Position numbers and translations under genes: made by a program. From contig RZZN01000010.1 of assembly GCA_009929855.1 (NCBI GenBank), forward strand, positions 1-64,000: 64,000 bases of DNA, written 5' to 3'. Positions 16,045-25,681 of this stretch are shown here, one piece after another. This stretch comes from Gammaproteobacteria bacterium. GTDB taxonomy: Bacteria > Pseudomonadota > Gammaproteobacteria > Chromatiales > Chromatiaceae. How positions within the stretch are numbered: position 1 is the first letter of the stretch; every line of letters begins with the position of its first letter. Below the pieces are notes generated by a model. That model did no database searches and was not told where the DNA came from. It saw only the letters and a program-made list of their open reading frames with translations.

Positions 16045-16704
16045 TCATGCCATGCGGCTGTCCGACAGCATCGTCTCGATCTGTCGTGCAAGGGCGGCGT
16101 CGAGGCTCAAGGCACGCGCGAGCGTATCCAGGTAGATCCGCTCCGGGGGCGAGGGTGGATCGACCATGAGAGCAGAGGCGGCATAGACCTCGGCGGCTTG
16201 CTCGGGCGAGCGCACGTCCGTGACCAGTGCGCTGATGTCGAGCGGGCGTCCGTACTCCTCGAACAGGAAGGCCTTGTCCTCCGCCGGTAGTGCAAGACCA
16301 TTGATCCGATTGAGGATCGCCTGGCTCTCCTGGACATCGATCTGACCATCGGCCTTGGCCGCGGCGATCATCGCGCGCGCCAGCAGAAGGGCCAGCTCAG
16401 AGGTCCGCGCATCCTCGCCCGCCGCAGGCAGGAAGGGGCTTCCGCTCGGCGGCGGCAGTAGCTCGCTGCTCGGCGCGGACTGGGTGCCCTGTTGATAGCT
16501 CTGCCACGCCTTGTAGGCCAAGCCACCGACCAGGGCCAGGCCGCCCAGCTTCGCGGCATTGCCGACGAGCTTCTTGCCAGTCTTGCCCTTCTTGCCAGTC
16601 AGCAGACCGGTCAGCGCCCCGCCGGCCAAGCCCCCGGCAAAACCGCCGGCGACCCCACTGCCAACCAACTCATCAAGCAGTCGTTTCGGATCCATCATCA
16701 TCAC
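16045..16704 (-). CDS. DUF533 (YebE-like) inner-membrane protein
   Basis: 219 residues. The N-terminus is Gly/Ala-rich with a likely transmembrane stretch (about 15-35) and a second glycine-rich segment near 50-65. A Pro/Ser linker leads to an acidic helical TerB-like domain (about 100-215, ADGQIDVQESQAIL). This is the architecture of DUF533/YebE proteins, whose function is unknown. Several in-frame ATGs lie at the start (16704 to 16695), and the last one (MDPKRLL) may be used. It is followed by a small exported protein gene in the upstream direction. Confidence 0.78.
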   Translation of the reverse strand: MMMMDPKRLLDELVGSGVAGGFAGGLAGGALTGLLTGKKGKTGKKLVGNAAKLGGLALVGGLAYKAWQSYQQGTQSAPSSELLPPPSGSPFLPAAGEDARTSELALLLARAMIAAAKADGQIDVQESQAILNRINGLALPAEDKAFLFEEYGRPLDISALVTDVRSPEQAAEVYAASALMVDPPSPPERIYLDTLARALSLDAALARQIETMLSDSRMA

Positions 16705-16713
16705 ACCTCGCGA

Positions 16714-17010
16714 TCAAACCGGGCGTGCTCGGGCGCAATCCTCGGCGTCCTCGCTCTCGATCTCTTCGACATTGCCACCCTCGACATCCACCGAGACGCA
16801 GACACCGACATCGAGCGGACCATCGTCGGTGTTCAGCCGAACCCGATCGGTGACACTAAAGGTGCGTCCACCGATGACCCACTCACCGACATGACCGTTC
16901 GCGGGTCGAGTCTCGATGACGCCATAAAAGTCATCGTCGGCCACTGAGCCGAAGGCGTAGGCGAGTCCGGAGATGGCCAATGTCATGGCGAGCATACGGG
17001 GTGTCTTCAT
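16714..17010 (-). CDS. Small exported protein, DUF5666-like
   Basis: 98 residues with a signal peptide (about 1-24, cleavage after AFGSVA or similar) and a short beta-rich mature part: YGVIETRP, GEWVIGGRTFSV, VCVSVDVEGG. This pattern, an OB-like strand set ending in an acidic tail, resembles DUF5666 periplasmic proteins. It ends 10 bp before the YebE-like gene, so the two probably form an operon. Function unknown. Confidence 0.65.
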   Translation of the reverse strand: MKTPRMLAMTLAISGLAYAFGSVADDDFYGVIETRPANGHVGEWVIGGRTFSVTDRVRLNTDDGPLDVGVCVSVDVEGGNVEEIESEDAEDCARARPV

Positions 17011-17065
17011 GAAGCGCTCCAGGATGTCAATGTGATCAGGATATCCAATGTTTCGTTGCAGATGC

Positions 17066-18670
17066 TCAGACGATCGCGGCTGTTTCAGGTTCCATGGTCT
17101 CGACCTGATGTCGGGACTCGCGGTCGATCAAGGCGGCGTCACGGCTCAGATGACGCACCTGCCGCCGTGGCGTCGCGACGCCATTGGCAGAGTCCCTCGA
17201 CCCAAGAGACGATGGGGTGGCCCCGAATGAGAGCCGACCGCGGGCGCCGCTCGCCGCATAGTCGGCCAGCAAGGCCGCGCCGGCCATCTCAGCGTCGCCC
17301 CGTGCCGCCAGCCATTCGTAGAGGCCCTCGTAGAGCGTCTCGAGTGGGATGGCGTGACTGCGGCCCAGACGCGCATGCAGCCAATCGGACCAGGTCAGCA
17401 GGCGCGCGCAGGGTGAGTCGCCCAGCAGGATCGGGAGGGTCCGACTGAATCGACCCGAGTTGCCGACGCGGTCCCAGAAACGCGCGAAATGGGTGAGGCG
17501 CTCCATGGTCGCCGGGTCGATGTGGTCGGTCGAGCGCACCCCATAGGGCGGATCCGGGCTGAAGCGCAGGTCGAAGCGCGCGCTCTGGCGATGGATGGGC
17601 GCACCGCGCAGCCGCTTGAGGATGCCGACCTGGATCTCCTGCGGACCCAGGCGCACCAGACGGTCGAAGCCGGCGGCGAATGAGTCGAGATCCTCGCCCG
17701 GCAGGCCGATGATCAGGTCGGCATGGAGATGGGCCGCGGTCTGCGCGCGCAGCCAGCGCAGATTGGCCTCGGTGAGCGCGTTGTCCTGGCGTCGCGAGAT
17801 GAGCGCCTGCACCTCTGGATTGAAGGTCTGCACACCGATCTCGAGCTGGAGCGAGCCCGGCGGGAAGGCCGCCAGCAAGGCCTTCAGACGCTCGGGCAGA
17901 TGATCCGGGATCAGCTCCACATGCACGAACACCGGGTCATCCGGTCGCGCCCGCAGCAGCCCCAGAAAGAACCCCAGGATGGACTCGGCGCGCTCGATCG
18001 CGAGGTTGAAGGTGCGGTCGACGAAGGTGAAGCGACGCGCGCCGCGTGCATGGAGGCGCTGCAGCTCGGCGAGCAGCGGCTCGGTCGGAAAGGGCCAGAC
18101 CCCGCGGTCCAGCGCGGAGAGACAAAAGGCGCAGCGGAATGGACAGCCGCGCGAGGCCTCGACATAGAGTCGGCGCTGGCGCAGATCCTCGTCCGAATAC
18201 TCGGCGTAGGGAAAGGCGAGTCTGTCGAGCGGCGGTTGCTCGCCGGCGAGGACCTTTTCGGTCGGGGGCGCCCCGGCCAGGATGGCACGCGCCAGCCGCG
18301 CGAAGGTCACCTCGCCCCAGCCGGTCACCACATGGTCGGCCAGCGCGCAGATGGCCTGGGACTCGACCTCGTGGCTGACCTCGGGTCCGCCGAGCACGAC
18401 CACCACCTCGGGTGCCCGTTGCTTGATCAGCTCGACCACGCGGGTCAGTGGGACGACATTCCAGACAGAGACCGAGAGTGCGACGAGACGGGGCCGTCCA
18501 GCCAACCACTGCTCGACCGCCGTCTCGGGCGACACACCGATCACCAGCTCGCGCAGCGCACAGACCTCGCGCAGCTCCCCGAGATTGGCCCGCAGCGCGC
18601 GCAGTGCCAAGGAGGTGTGCGCATAACGGGCGTTGAGCGTCGCCAGGACGATCTGGATGTTCTCTGTCAT
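17066..18670 (-). CDS. B12-binding radical SAM protein (DUF4080 type)
   Basis: 534 residues. An N-terminal cobalamin-binding-like Rossmann domain (about 5-140) begins with the ATLNARYAHTS start typical of this group. The radical SAM motif is C176-x3-C180-x2-C183 in RGCPFRCAFC. The central barrel runs to about 390. A DUF4080-type C-terminal helical domain follows. These proteins bind a [4Fe-4S] cluster and SAM for radical chemistry; the substrate of this subgroup is not known. The DxHxxG cobalamin motif is not obvious, so B12 binding is uncertain. The C-terminal about 60 residues are low-complexity and may be a lineage-specific extension. Confidence 0.82.
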   Translation of the reverse strand: MTENIQIVLATLNARYAHTSLALRALRANLGELREVCALRELVIGVSPETAVEQWLAGRPRLVALSVSVWNVVPLTRVVELIKQRAPEVVVVLGGPEVSHEVESQAICALADHVVTGWGEVTFARLARAILAGAPPTEKVLAGEQPPLDRLAFPYAEYSDEDLRQRRLYVEASRGCPFRCAFCLSALDRGVWPFPTEPLLAELQRLHARGARRFTFVDRTFNLAIERAESILGFFLGLLRARPDDPVFVHVELIPDHLPERLKALLAAFPPGSLQLEIGVQTFNPEVQALISRRQDNALTEANLRWLRAQTAAHLHADLIIGLPGEDLDSFAAGFDRLVRLGPQEIQVGILKRLRGAPIHRQSARFDLRFSPDPPYGVRSTDHIDPATMERLTHFARFWDRVGNSGRFSRTLPILLGDSPCARLLTWSDWLHARLGRSHAIPLETLYEGLYEWLAARGDAEMAGAALLADYAASGARGRLSFGATPSSLGSRDSANGVATPRRQVRHLSRDAALIDRESRHQVETMEPETAAIV

Positions 18671-18713
18671 TCAGTGGCCAGTCAGCCATGCGCGCGGCGG
18701 GCGACGGACACGC

Positions 18714-19970
18714 TCAGATTCGTTCCGCGCGGACCTTGAGGACGGTCCGCGGATCGGCTTCCATGACCGTGAAGCGGAAACCCTCGTCTTGGACACTGTC
18801 ACCTTCCTTGGGGATGCGTCTCAGACGGCTGACGACATAGCCGCCGATGGTGTGTGCCTGGTTGACCGGCAGCTTGATGTGAAGCTTGTCGTTGACCTCC
18901 GAGAGTGGCGCGCGGCCGCTGAGCAGATAGGCGTTTTCGGTTTCTTCCTCGATGGTGTATTGACGCTTGGAGTGATACTCATCGAAGTCGTAGCCGACCT
19001 CGATGTCGCCCACGACCTCTTCGAAGATGTCCTCCATCGTGATGATGCCGATGGCCGAGCCGAACTCGTCGACCACCACGCCCATGTGATCCTCGCGGGC
19101 CTGCAGCAAGGGGAGTGTCTGGTCGATGGTCTGCTGGGGCGATAGGAAGAGCGGTGGCCGGGTGAAATCGGTGCAGCGCCGCTCCTCGATGGTCGGGTCG
19201 AGCATGTCCCAGGTGGTCAGTGTGAGGACCCCTTTGACGTTGGTGATATTGCCACGATAGACGGGGAGCCGATTGAAGCCGTATTTGAGCACCGTCTGGA
19301 CGGCGTCGGCGGTATTGCGCATCTCGTTGAATCCCACGACATCGGCCAGTGGAATCATGGCCTGGCCGACGGTGGTGTCGGCGAAGCGGATGACGCGTCG
19401 GATGCTACGCCGATCGACCTTCCCGGCGCCACCGGTGTCGGTGATGTCCAAGAGTGCGCTGAGCTCCTCGCGCGTGATGAAGAAGGTTTGGCCGCTCGAG
19501 GCACCGCCGACCAGCCGCGTCGCGAAGCGCGCGACACGGCTGAAGATGAAGATCACTGGATAGAAGGCGAGCGAGAAGAAGCGCAGCAGCGGGATGATCG
19601 AGCGCGCGATTGTGTCGGCCTTCTGCTGAAAGACGCTCTTGGGCACGATCTCACCGAAGATCAGCAGGATCGGTGTCATGATGAGGACCGCGATGAGATC
19701 GCCGATCTCGCCGAAGATCTCGATGGCGATGATCGCCCCCATGGTCGAGATCGTCACGGTCGCGATGTTGGTGCCGACCAGCGTCGTCCCGAGGATGACG
19801 TCCGGGGTGCGAAACATCTTGAGCAAGAGCGCGGCGCGACGATCACCGGTCTTGGCCAGATGACGCATCTTGAACTTGTCCGAATTGACGATCGCGATCT
19901 CGGACCCAGAGAAAAAACCCTTCAGGATCAAGAAGGCGAACATCACGAGCAGAGGGACGAGTAGATCCAT
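18714..19970 (-). CDS. CNNM/CorC-family transporter-associated protein, copy 2
   Basis: 418 residues: an N-terminal DUF21 membrane domain with about four helices (5-190), a CBS-domain pair (about 205-325) and a C-terminal CorC/HlyC domain (about 335-415). Proteins of this layout are linked to Mg2+/Co2+ efflux and metal homeostasis. The gene follows a paralogue with 10 bp between them, so both are translated from one transcript. The GSEIAIVNSDKFKMRHLAK motif after the first helix is characteristic. Confidence 0.85.
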   Translation of the reverse strand: MDLLVPLLVMFAFLILKGFFSGSEIAIVNSDKFKMRHLAKTGDRRAALLLKMFRTPDVILGTTLVGTNIATVTISTMGAIIAIEIFGEIGDLIAVLIMTPILLIFGEIVPKSVFQQKADTIARSIIPLLRFFSLAFYPVIFIFSRVARFATRLVGGASSGQTFFITREELSALLDITDTGGAGKVDRRSIRRVIRFADTTVGQAMIPLADVVGFNEMRNTADAVQTVLKYGFNRLPVYRGNITNVKGVLTLTTWDMLDPTIEERRCTDFTRPPLFLSPQQTIDQTLPLLQAREDHMGVVVDEFGSAIGIITMEDIFEEVVGDIEVGYDFDEYHSKRQYTIEEETENAYLLSGRAPLSEVNDKLHIKLPVNQAHTIGGYVVSRLRRIPKEGDSVQDEGFRFTVMEADPRTVLKVRAERI

Positions 19971-19980
19971 CGAGCGACTC

Positions 19981-21390
19981 CTAGCGTTGATCCGGTCCGG
20001 TGTGATCGGCGGGCGGCTCCTGGGCCGTCTCCAGGCCCTCGCCGATGACCGAGGACGCTTGCTCGGGCGTCACCCCTTCGGGCGACTCGGCGAGAGCCTC
20101 CTCCTGGAGATCCGCACGCTCGACCGGGGTGACCCGCAGACGGGCGATGCGCATGCGCTCCACCTGCAGGACCATGTAGGTGTGTGAATCATGGATGACC
20201 TGCTCGCCAGCCGTCGGCAAGCGGCCGAAGAGCCTGAAGACCACGCCGCCCACCGTGGTCATGACCGGATCGGTGATGTCGATGTTGGTGAGGTTGTAGA
20301 AGTCGAGCAGTCGCATGTCTCCAGGCACGATGAAGCCGACCCCGTCGCGCTCGTGATCCTGGACGCTGCCCATGGGGCTGGTGATCTCGCCGAAGATGAA
20401 GCGCAGGACATCCTTGATGGTCACGATCCCCATGACCTCGCCGAACTCGCCCAGCACGATGACCGCGCGAGTGTTGTGGGTCTGGAAGAAGTCGAACATC
20501 TCGTTCACCTTGATGGTGGGTGGAACGAAATGAACCGGACGCAGCAGATCCTGGATCTGCACCCGATCGAGATCCGCCCCGCCGCGCATCAGCCGCAACA
20601 CATCCTCTGAATAGAGAAAGCCGATGACGTTGTCCCAGTGTCCCGAGTAGACCGGGATCCGGGGATGGCGATGGCGGCGAAACTGCTCGATCAGCTCGCG
20701 CATCGGCAGTCCGGCATCGAGAAAACGGATGCGCGGCCCGGGTGTCATGATGTGCGAGATCTCGGTATTGGATGCCTCCAGTAGGTTGTCGATGAGCACG
20801 CGCTCGGTCGCCTCGATGGCGCCGGTCTCCTCCCCTTCCTCGAGCAGCGTCCTGAGCTCATCACGCTGGAGCAGGTTGTCACCCTTCACCGACTCGCCGA
20901 CGATGAGCGTGGTGACCCGGTCGGCGACCAGACGCACCGATTCGCGCAGCGGTGTGATCAGCCAGATCCAGCGTGGCAGGAACCTGGAGCTGACATTCTT
21001 GGCATAGCCCACGGGGAAGGTGACCGCGATCGTCTTGGGCGTCACCTCGCCGACCAGCAGCAGCAGCGGCACCATCACCAGGATATTGATCCAGCCGGCC
21101 TCCTCCGCCCCGAACAGTGTGATGAGGATGGCGGCCATGTTGGCCGCCGAGGCGATGTTGACCAACTCGTTGCCGCAGAGGATCGAGATGATCAAGCGGC
21201 GTGGCTCGCCGAGGAGCGCGTGAATGCCCTCGGAGGCGGGGTCGCGCGCGTTGCGCAGCCTCTGGAGATGGATCCTGCTCAGCGAGAAGAGCGCGGTCTC
21301 CGAGCCCGAGAAGAAGGCCGAACCCATCAGCAGGAGCACCTGCAGGATGATCCGGATGATCAGCTCGATTTCGCCCGCGTCCATCGGCAT
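19981..21390 (-). CDS. CNNM/CorC-family transporter-associated protein, copy 1
   Basis: 469 residues with the same DUF21-CBS-CBS-CorC layout as the next gene. The signature FSGSETALFSLSRIHLQRL follows the first helix, the CBS pair lies near 215-335, and an acidic tail of about 45 residues follows the CorC domain. The tandem pair differs clearly in sequence, so it is an old duplication, and subunits may assemble as a heteromer. A probable role is divalent metal export. Confidence 0.85.
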   Translation of the reverse strand: MPMDAGEIELIIRIILQVLLLMGSAFFSGSETALFSLSRIHLQRLRNARDPASEGIHALLGEPRRLIISILCGNELVNIASAANMAAILITLFGAEEAGWINILVMVPLLLLVGEVTPKTIAVTFPVGYAKNVSSRFLPRWIWLITPLRESVRLVADRVTTLIVGESVKGDNLLQRDELRTLLEEGEETGAIEATERVLIDNLLEASNTEISHIMTPGPRIRFLDAGLPMRELIEQFRRHRHPRIPVYSGHWDNVIGFLYSEDVLRLMRGGADLDRVQIQDLLRPVHFVPPTIKVNEMFDFFQTHNTRAVIVLGEFGEVMGIVTIKDVLRFIFGEITSPMGSVQDHERDGVGFIVPGDMRLLDFYNLTNIDITDPVMTTVGGVVFRLFGRLPTAGEQVIHDSHTYMVLQVERMRIARLRVTPVERADLQEEALAESPEGVTPEQASSVIGEGLETAQEPPADHTGPDQR

Positions 21391-21656
21391 TCTGGTTCAC
21401 CTGCGTCGATCATGAGAGGCCAATGGCGGAGACGGCATCGCCCATGACAGGTCGGAAGCGGCCCTCCGACCAATGGCACCGAAGTATCCTCCACACCCCA
21501 TCGGTGGTCAACGGCATGACCATGGACGCTGACCCTGCTTGGCGGGATCGTTGCGCGTCGACATGACACCAAGGCACCCGCCTGACGCCCGATCCGCACC
21601 ACATGGGCTGCCTTTAGGGAGACACTGATCAATATCAAAATCGCGACGGGTGACCA

Positions 21657-21678
21657 TCGCAAGAAACTGATCTTGCGA
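21657..21678. terminator. 8-bp hairpin in the 21391-21716 gap
   Basis: TCGCAAGA (21657-21664) and TCTTGCGA (21671-21678) form a perfect stem with a 6-nt loop, about 40 bp downstream of the lipoprotein gene on its strand. No clear T-tract. The rest of the 326-bp gap has a locally AT-rich stretch around 21625-21645, which may hold the CNNM operon promoter, and nothing else I can name. Confidence 0.4.
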
Positions 21679-21716
21679 ATCTCGATCCGACGGGATCCGA
21701 ATATTTCAGCGTTTCC

Positions 21717-22265
21717 TTAGTCGCCGTTTCGAGTGAGTGCCGCAAGTGGGAGATGACCAAACACGATATCACCTCGTGTTCCATCATCCAGCATGAAGCG
21801 ACCGATGCCATTGCGTCCATCACTCGCGCGGATGACATCGGCCCAACCCATGCGTCCGTCGTTGCAATGGACGTCATAGATGGCGTCGGGCGATCCGCGC
21901 AGCGCGCTGTAGGCGCCACGACACTGGTGGGTGCCATGCGAGACCTCGAAGCTCGCCGCGAAGGGAGTCGAGCGATACTCGCCGAGATAGAGCGCATCGG
22001 CCAGGATGACCGCGAATGGCCCGGAGGTGGAATGACCGGGCGGCGGCAGATTCGGGCGTGGCTGATCGAAGACATCGAGCACCGCGCTCACGCAGGCGGG
22101 ATACTGCTCGATCGATACGGGTCGGCAGAGACGCGCCGCATAGTCCATGGGTCGGATGCTGGCGCCGATCCCGCCGACATGGCTCGGCGGGACGAGGGCA
22201 CAGCCCGCGAGCGCCGCGCCGCAGAGCGCCGGGAAGAATGATCGAATCATGGGCATCCTCCGCAT
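21717..22265 (-). CDS. Unknown lipoprotein (182 aa)
   Basis: The N-terminus is a lipoprotein signal (hydrophobic residues 9-20, lipobox LAGC with Cys22). The mature part contains several cysteines and a beta-rich end (RNGIGRFMLDDGTRGDIVFG). I do not recognise a family. The final GRFMLDDGTRG segment resembles short beta-hairpin repeats of small envelope proteins. It is a single gene with no informative neighbour. Confidence 0.6.
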   Translation of the reverse strand: MRRMPMIRSFFPALCGAALAGCALVPPSHVGGIGASIRPMDYAARLCRPVSIEQYPACVSAVLDVFDQPRPNLPPPGHSTSGPFAVILADALYLGEYRSTPFAASFEVSHGTHQCRGAYSALRGSPDAIYDVHCNDGRMGWADVIRASDGRNGIGRFMLDDGTRGDIVFGHLPLAALTRNGD

Positions 22266-22402
22266 GGAATCAGGATAGAATCATCCGCGCCTTGGGCGGG
22301 TCACCTGCACGGGGCCAGACCTTCAAGCGAGCGTGAAGGTCGGGACGCGCGCCAGACGCGCCCACCTCACATTCGAGCCCAGCGACATGGAGCAACCGCG
22401 CG

Positions 22403-22852
22403 ATGTCAGCACAGCAGCGCCTTGCGAGCACGGCCGATCGGTTCACCAGGGTCAGCGCTCGGTGGATCGCAGCGACCCTTGTCTCTTTCCTGCTCCTGGC
22501 CAGCTGTGCCCCGGCGCAGCAGTCGGGCAAGCCGTGGTCACAACGGCTCGAGGAGCGCCAGTGCATCGAGGCCTGCCAGACGACCAAGGCCGCTTGCGAG
22601 ACCGCGGCCCGTTTCGACTATCGTCAATGCCAGGCCGATTACAGCCAAGCCTTTCGAGACTATCGCTGGTGTCTCGCCGCGGCGGCGAATCGCGGCGATT
22701 GCGGCTATCCCTGGTGGCCCTGTGCCGAGAACAGTTTCGGCGCCTGCGCCAATCGTGCCAGCGCGTGCGAGCGTGCCTGTCGCGCCACGCCCGCACCCGC
22801 CGAGACGCCGCCCGCGCCGGCTCAATCCGCCGCGGCACGCGCGCCGATGTAG
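22403..22852 (+). CDS. Cysteine-rich lipoprotein overlapping gltX end
   Basis: 149 residues. A twin-basic N-terminus and hydrophobic segment (about 20-33) end in a lipobox LLLASC (Cys35). The mature domain has about ten more cysteines spaced in CxxxC-like patterns ([27 protein letters not shown]) and many aromatic residues, then a Pro/Ala tail. It looks like a helical disulfide-stapled envelope protein. The last 31 bp overlap the end of gltX on the opposite strand. Codon use and the lipobox favour a real gene; function unknown. Confidence 0.62.
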   Translation: MSAQQRLASTADRFTRVSARWIAATLVSFLLLASCAPAQQSGKPWSQRLEERQCIEACQTTKAACETAARFDYRQCQADYSQAFRDYRWCLAAAANRGDCGYPWWPCAENSFGACANRASACERACRATPAPAETPPAPAQSAAARAPM

Positions 22853-24237
22853 CGCAGCGCCTGGGCGATGCGACGCAGCGTCGCATCCTTGCCGACCAGC
22901 CAGAGTGTCTCGTCGATCCCGGGCGAGGCGGCGCGTCCGACGATCGCCACCCGCAAGGGCTGGGCGACCTTGCCCATGTTGACGCCCAGCTCCTCGGCGA
23001 CACGCTCGACGACGTGCTTGAGCTCGGCGGGCGTCCAATCCTCGAAGGACATCAGCTCGAAGGCAGCGGCGAGCTGCTCCAGGGACTCGCGCGCGACCGG
23101 GCGTAGATGTTTCTTGGCCGCGCCCTCGTCATATCCTTCGAAATCGCGATAGAAGAAGGCACTGATCTCGGCGAGCTCGACCAGTGTCTTGGCCCGCGCG
23201 GCCTGCACCCTGACGACCTCGGCCAGATCCGGACCGGTCGCTGGATCGATGCCGAGCCGGCCCATGTGGGGGCTGAGCAGACGGGCGATCCGCGCCGGAT
23301 CGGCATGCTGGAGATATTGTTGGTTGAGCCAATCGAGCTTGTCGGTGTTGAAGGCGGAGGCAGCCCGATTGACATCACCGATGGAGAACAGCTCGATCAT
23401 CTCATCGAGCGAGAAGATCTCCTGATCGCCATGCGACCAGCCCAGACGCACCAGATAGTTCAGCAGTGCCTCGGGCAGATAGCCCTGATCGCGATAGGCG
23501 ATGACGCTGACCGCGCCATGACGCTTGGAGAGTCGCGCCCCATCGTCGCCGAGGATCATGGGCACATGCGCATAGCGCGGCACCTCGCGCCCGAGCGCAC
23601 GCAGGATGTTGATCTGACGCGGGGTATTGTTCAGATGATCGTCTCCGCGGATGACGTGGGTGATCCCCATGTCGGCGTCGTCCACGACCACGCTCAGATT
23701 GTAGGTCGGCGCGCCGTCGCTGCGGCGGATGACCAGATCATCGAGCTCCTCGTTGCTGAAGACCACGCGCCCACGGATCATGTCATCGACGACCACCACC
23801 CCCGTGTCCGGGTTCTTGAAACGGATGACATGGGGCTCGTCGGCGCTGACCTCCTTGCCACGACAATGACCGTCATAGCGCGGCTTGAGACGCTCGGCCA
23901 TCTGCTTCTCGCGCAGCTGCTCGATACGCTCCTTCGGACAGGCGCAGCGGTAGGCAAGCCCGCGCTCGAGCAACTCATCGATGATTTGGTCGTAGCGCTC
24001 GAACCGCTGGGTCTGATAGAAGGGCCCCTCGTCATACTCCAGCCCGAGCCAGGTCATGCCCTCCAGGATGGCGTTGACCGACTCGGTCGTGGAGCGCTCC
24101 AGATCCGTGTCCTCGATCCGCAACACGAACTGCCCGCCGTGTTTGCGCGCGAAGAGATAGCTGAAGAGTGCGGTACGGGCACCGCCGACATGCAGATAAC
24201 CGGTCGGGGAGGGGGCGAAGCGGGTACGGACGGTCAT
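22822..24237 (-). CDS. gltX: Glutamyl-tRNA synthetase
   Basis: Class I synthetase that charges tRNA-Glu, 471 residues, the usual size. The HIGH-type motif is in [12 protein letters not shown] and the KMSKS-type motif is KLSKRHG. A CxC...C-like zinc region ([11 protein letters not shown] and GHCRGKE) is seen near 135-165. The C-terminal helical anticodon-binding domain is complete. Start ATG 24237 gives [13 protein letters not shown], the family norm. Confidence 0.96.
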   Translation of the reverse strand: MTVRTRFAPSPTGYLHVGGARTALFSYLFARKHGGQFVLRIEDTDLERSTTESVNAILEGMTWLGLEYDEGPFYQTQRFERYDQIIDELLERGLAYRCACPKERIEQLREKQMAERLKPRYDGHCRGKEVSADEPHVIRFKNPDTGVVVVDDMIRGRVVFSNEELDDLVIRRSDGAPTYNLSVVVDDADMGITHVIRGDDHLNNTPRQINILRALGREVPRYAHVPMILGDDGARLSKRHGAVSVIAYRDQGYLPEALLNYLVRLGWSHGDQEIFSLDEMIELFSIGDVNRAASAFNTDKLDWLNQQYLQHADPARIARLLSPHMGRLGIDPATGPDLAEVVRVQAARAKTLVELAEISAFFYRDFEGYDEGAAKKHLRPVARESLEQLAAAFELMSFEDWTPAELKHVVERVAEELGVNMGKVAQPLRVAIVGRAASPGIDETLWLVGKDATLRRIAQALRYIGARAAAD

Positions 24238-24340
24238 GGTCGTGCGCTAGGGTCTCGGTGATGGTGGATCGCACGATTCTAGCAGAGCCCCGCCCAACTG
24301 CCCGCTTGTTCGGTCACGGCCGATGGGGTATGTTCGAGCC

Positions 24341-24724
24341 ATGAGATTCTCCGAGACAGAGCACGGCGACGGCTACGCGATCGAGGCCTATGGAACCGAA
24401 GGCATCCTGATCGGCGGGCGTCGTTACACCGGCGGGCTGATCATCAGCCCAGAGCGGATTCAACCGGACTGGGGCCCCGCGCACGTTGCCGATCTGCGGG
24501 CCGCGCATCTCGATGAGCTGCTCGCCGTCAGCGACCCGGGCGCGCCGCAGGTGATCATCCTCGGCACGGGCGCGGCGCAGGTCTTCCCCCCCGCGGACAT
24601 GCTGCGCGCGATCGCGCAGTGCGGCATCGGCTTCGAGATCATGGATACCGGTGCGGCCTGCCGCACCTACAATATCTTGATGTCCGAGGGGCGGCGCGTG
24701 GTCGCCGGGTTGCTGCCTTGGTGA
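24341..24724 (+). CDS. Mth938-domain (DUF498) protein
   Basis: 127 residues from ATG 24341 (an in-frame ATG at 24323 would add six). The sequence shows the compact Mth938/NDUFAF3-like alpha/beta fold: GGRRYTGGLIISPE, PQVIILGTGAAQVFPP, GIGFEIMDTGAACRTYNILMSEGR. Bacterial members have no assigned enzyme activity; the mitochondrial relative helps assemble complex I. The gene is divergent from gltX. Confidence 0.8.
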   Translation: MRFSETEHGDGYAIEAYGTEGILIGGRRYTGGLIISPERIQPDWGPAHVADLRAAHLDELLAVSDPGAPQVIILGTGAAQVFPPADMLRAIAQCGIGFEIMDTGAACRTYNILMSEGRRVVAGLLPW

Positions 24725-24798
24725 CCGCCCGCCAGACGGCCGCTGAGGCGCGGCGAGCGGTTTGACGAACAGCAACGACGAGCGACGACCACTCAACC

Positions 24799-25509
24799 AT
24801 GGATCGACACATCCTATTGTCAGTGCTCGGGATTGCCGTCCTCGGCTTCCTCGGGATGCTGCTGCTGATGCCGGCCACGATCGAGGACGAAACCCCGCGT
24901 CTGCCCTGGTTGATCAGCCAGGACGCGCAGGGACGGTCGCAGGTCTTCGGTTTCACGATCGGCGAGACCCGCCTGGCGGAGGTGCGCGAGCTCTTCGGCG
25001 AGGACGGCAAGATCAACCTCTTCCAAGACCTGGCCGTGCCCGAGCGCTTCGGTGTCGAGGCCTTCTTCGAGCAGATCCATCTCCAACGGCTGCGCGCCGA
25101 CTTCGTCTTCGCGCTGGATGTCGACCAGGACACGCTCGAGCAGATGTATGCGCGCGGTCTGCGCATCAGCCAGCTCGGTAGCGGCAGTCGCAAGGTCAAG
25201 CTCGACCCGAGCGACATCAACCTGCTCTTGGAACGACCGATCCGTGGCATCAGCTATCTGCCCAAGGCGAGACTCGACGAGGCGCTCATCGAGCAGCGCT
25301 TCGGCACCCCGACGCAACGGCTCACCGAGCCCGGTACGGGTGTCGTGCACTGGCTCTATCCCGAGCGTGGGATCGACATCGCACGCGACGGTAGCGGCCA
25401 TGTGGTCATCCAATACGTCAATCCAGCCGACTTCGAGCGGCTGATGCAGCCGCTCGAGGATGCGCTGAGGGCGGCCGGACAGGTGGAGCAGGACCGCGCC
25501 GCACCCTGA
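24799..25509 (+). CDS. Unknown single-pass membrane protein (236 aa)
   Basis: One N-terminal transmembrane helix (about 5-25) anchors a soluble periplasmic alpha/beta domain. Inside it, two stretches look alike (FGFTIGETRLAEVRELFGE near 51 and IEQRFGTPTQRL near 170), reminiscent of the small BamE-like folds in which a helix follows a GMT/GETR-type turn. I do not recognise the family. The start at ATG 24799 is supported by the immediate hydrophobic segment. Confidence 0.6.
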   Translation: MDRHILLSVLGIAVLGFLGMLLLMPATIEDETPRLPWLISQDAQGRSQVFGFTIGETRLAEVRELFGEDGKINLFQDLAVPERFGVEAFFEQIHLQRLRADFVFALDVDQDTLEQMYARGLRISQLGSGSRKVKLDPSDINLLLERPIRGISYLPKARLDEALIEQRFGTPTQRLTEPGTGVVHWLYPERGIDIARDGSGHVVIQYVNPADFERLMQPLEDALRAAGQVEQDRAAP

Positions 25510-25681
25510 CCCGCCGCTGCCCCGGCATGCGTCTGACCGGATCAGGATGGGGCAGGGCTTGATGGAGTCGGAGTGGGCGCGCGCGTCGCTCGCCCTCACG
25601 CAACGCACCCATGTTTCGACCATGTCTCGCAACGCCCATGTCGTCGCGCCCAGTCCAAGCACTTGCACGCGGAGACCATCG

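Noticed and set aside
25510..25681. TPP riboswitch before the NMT1/SsuA-type operon
   Set aside because: The conserved CTGAGA and ACCTGATC core elements are not present in the expected order.
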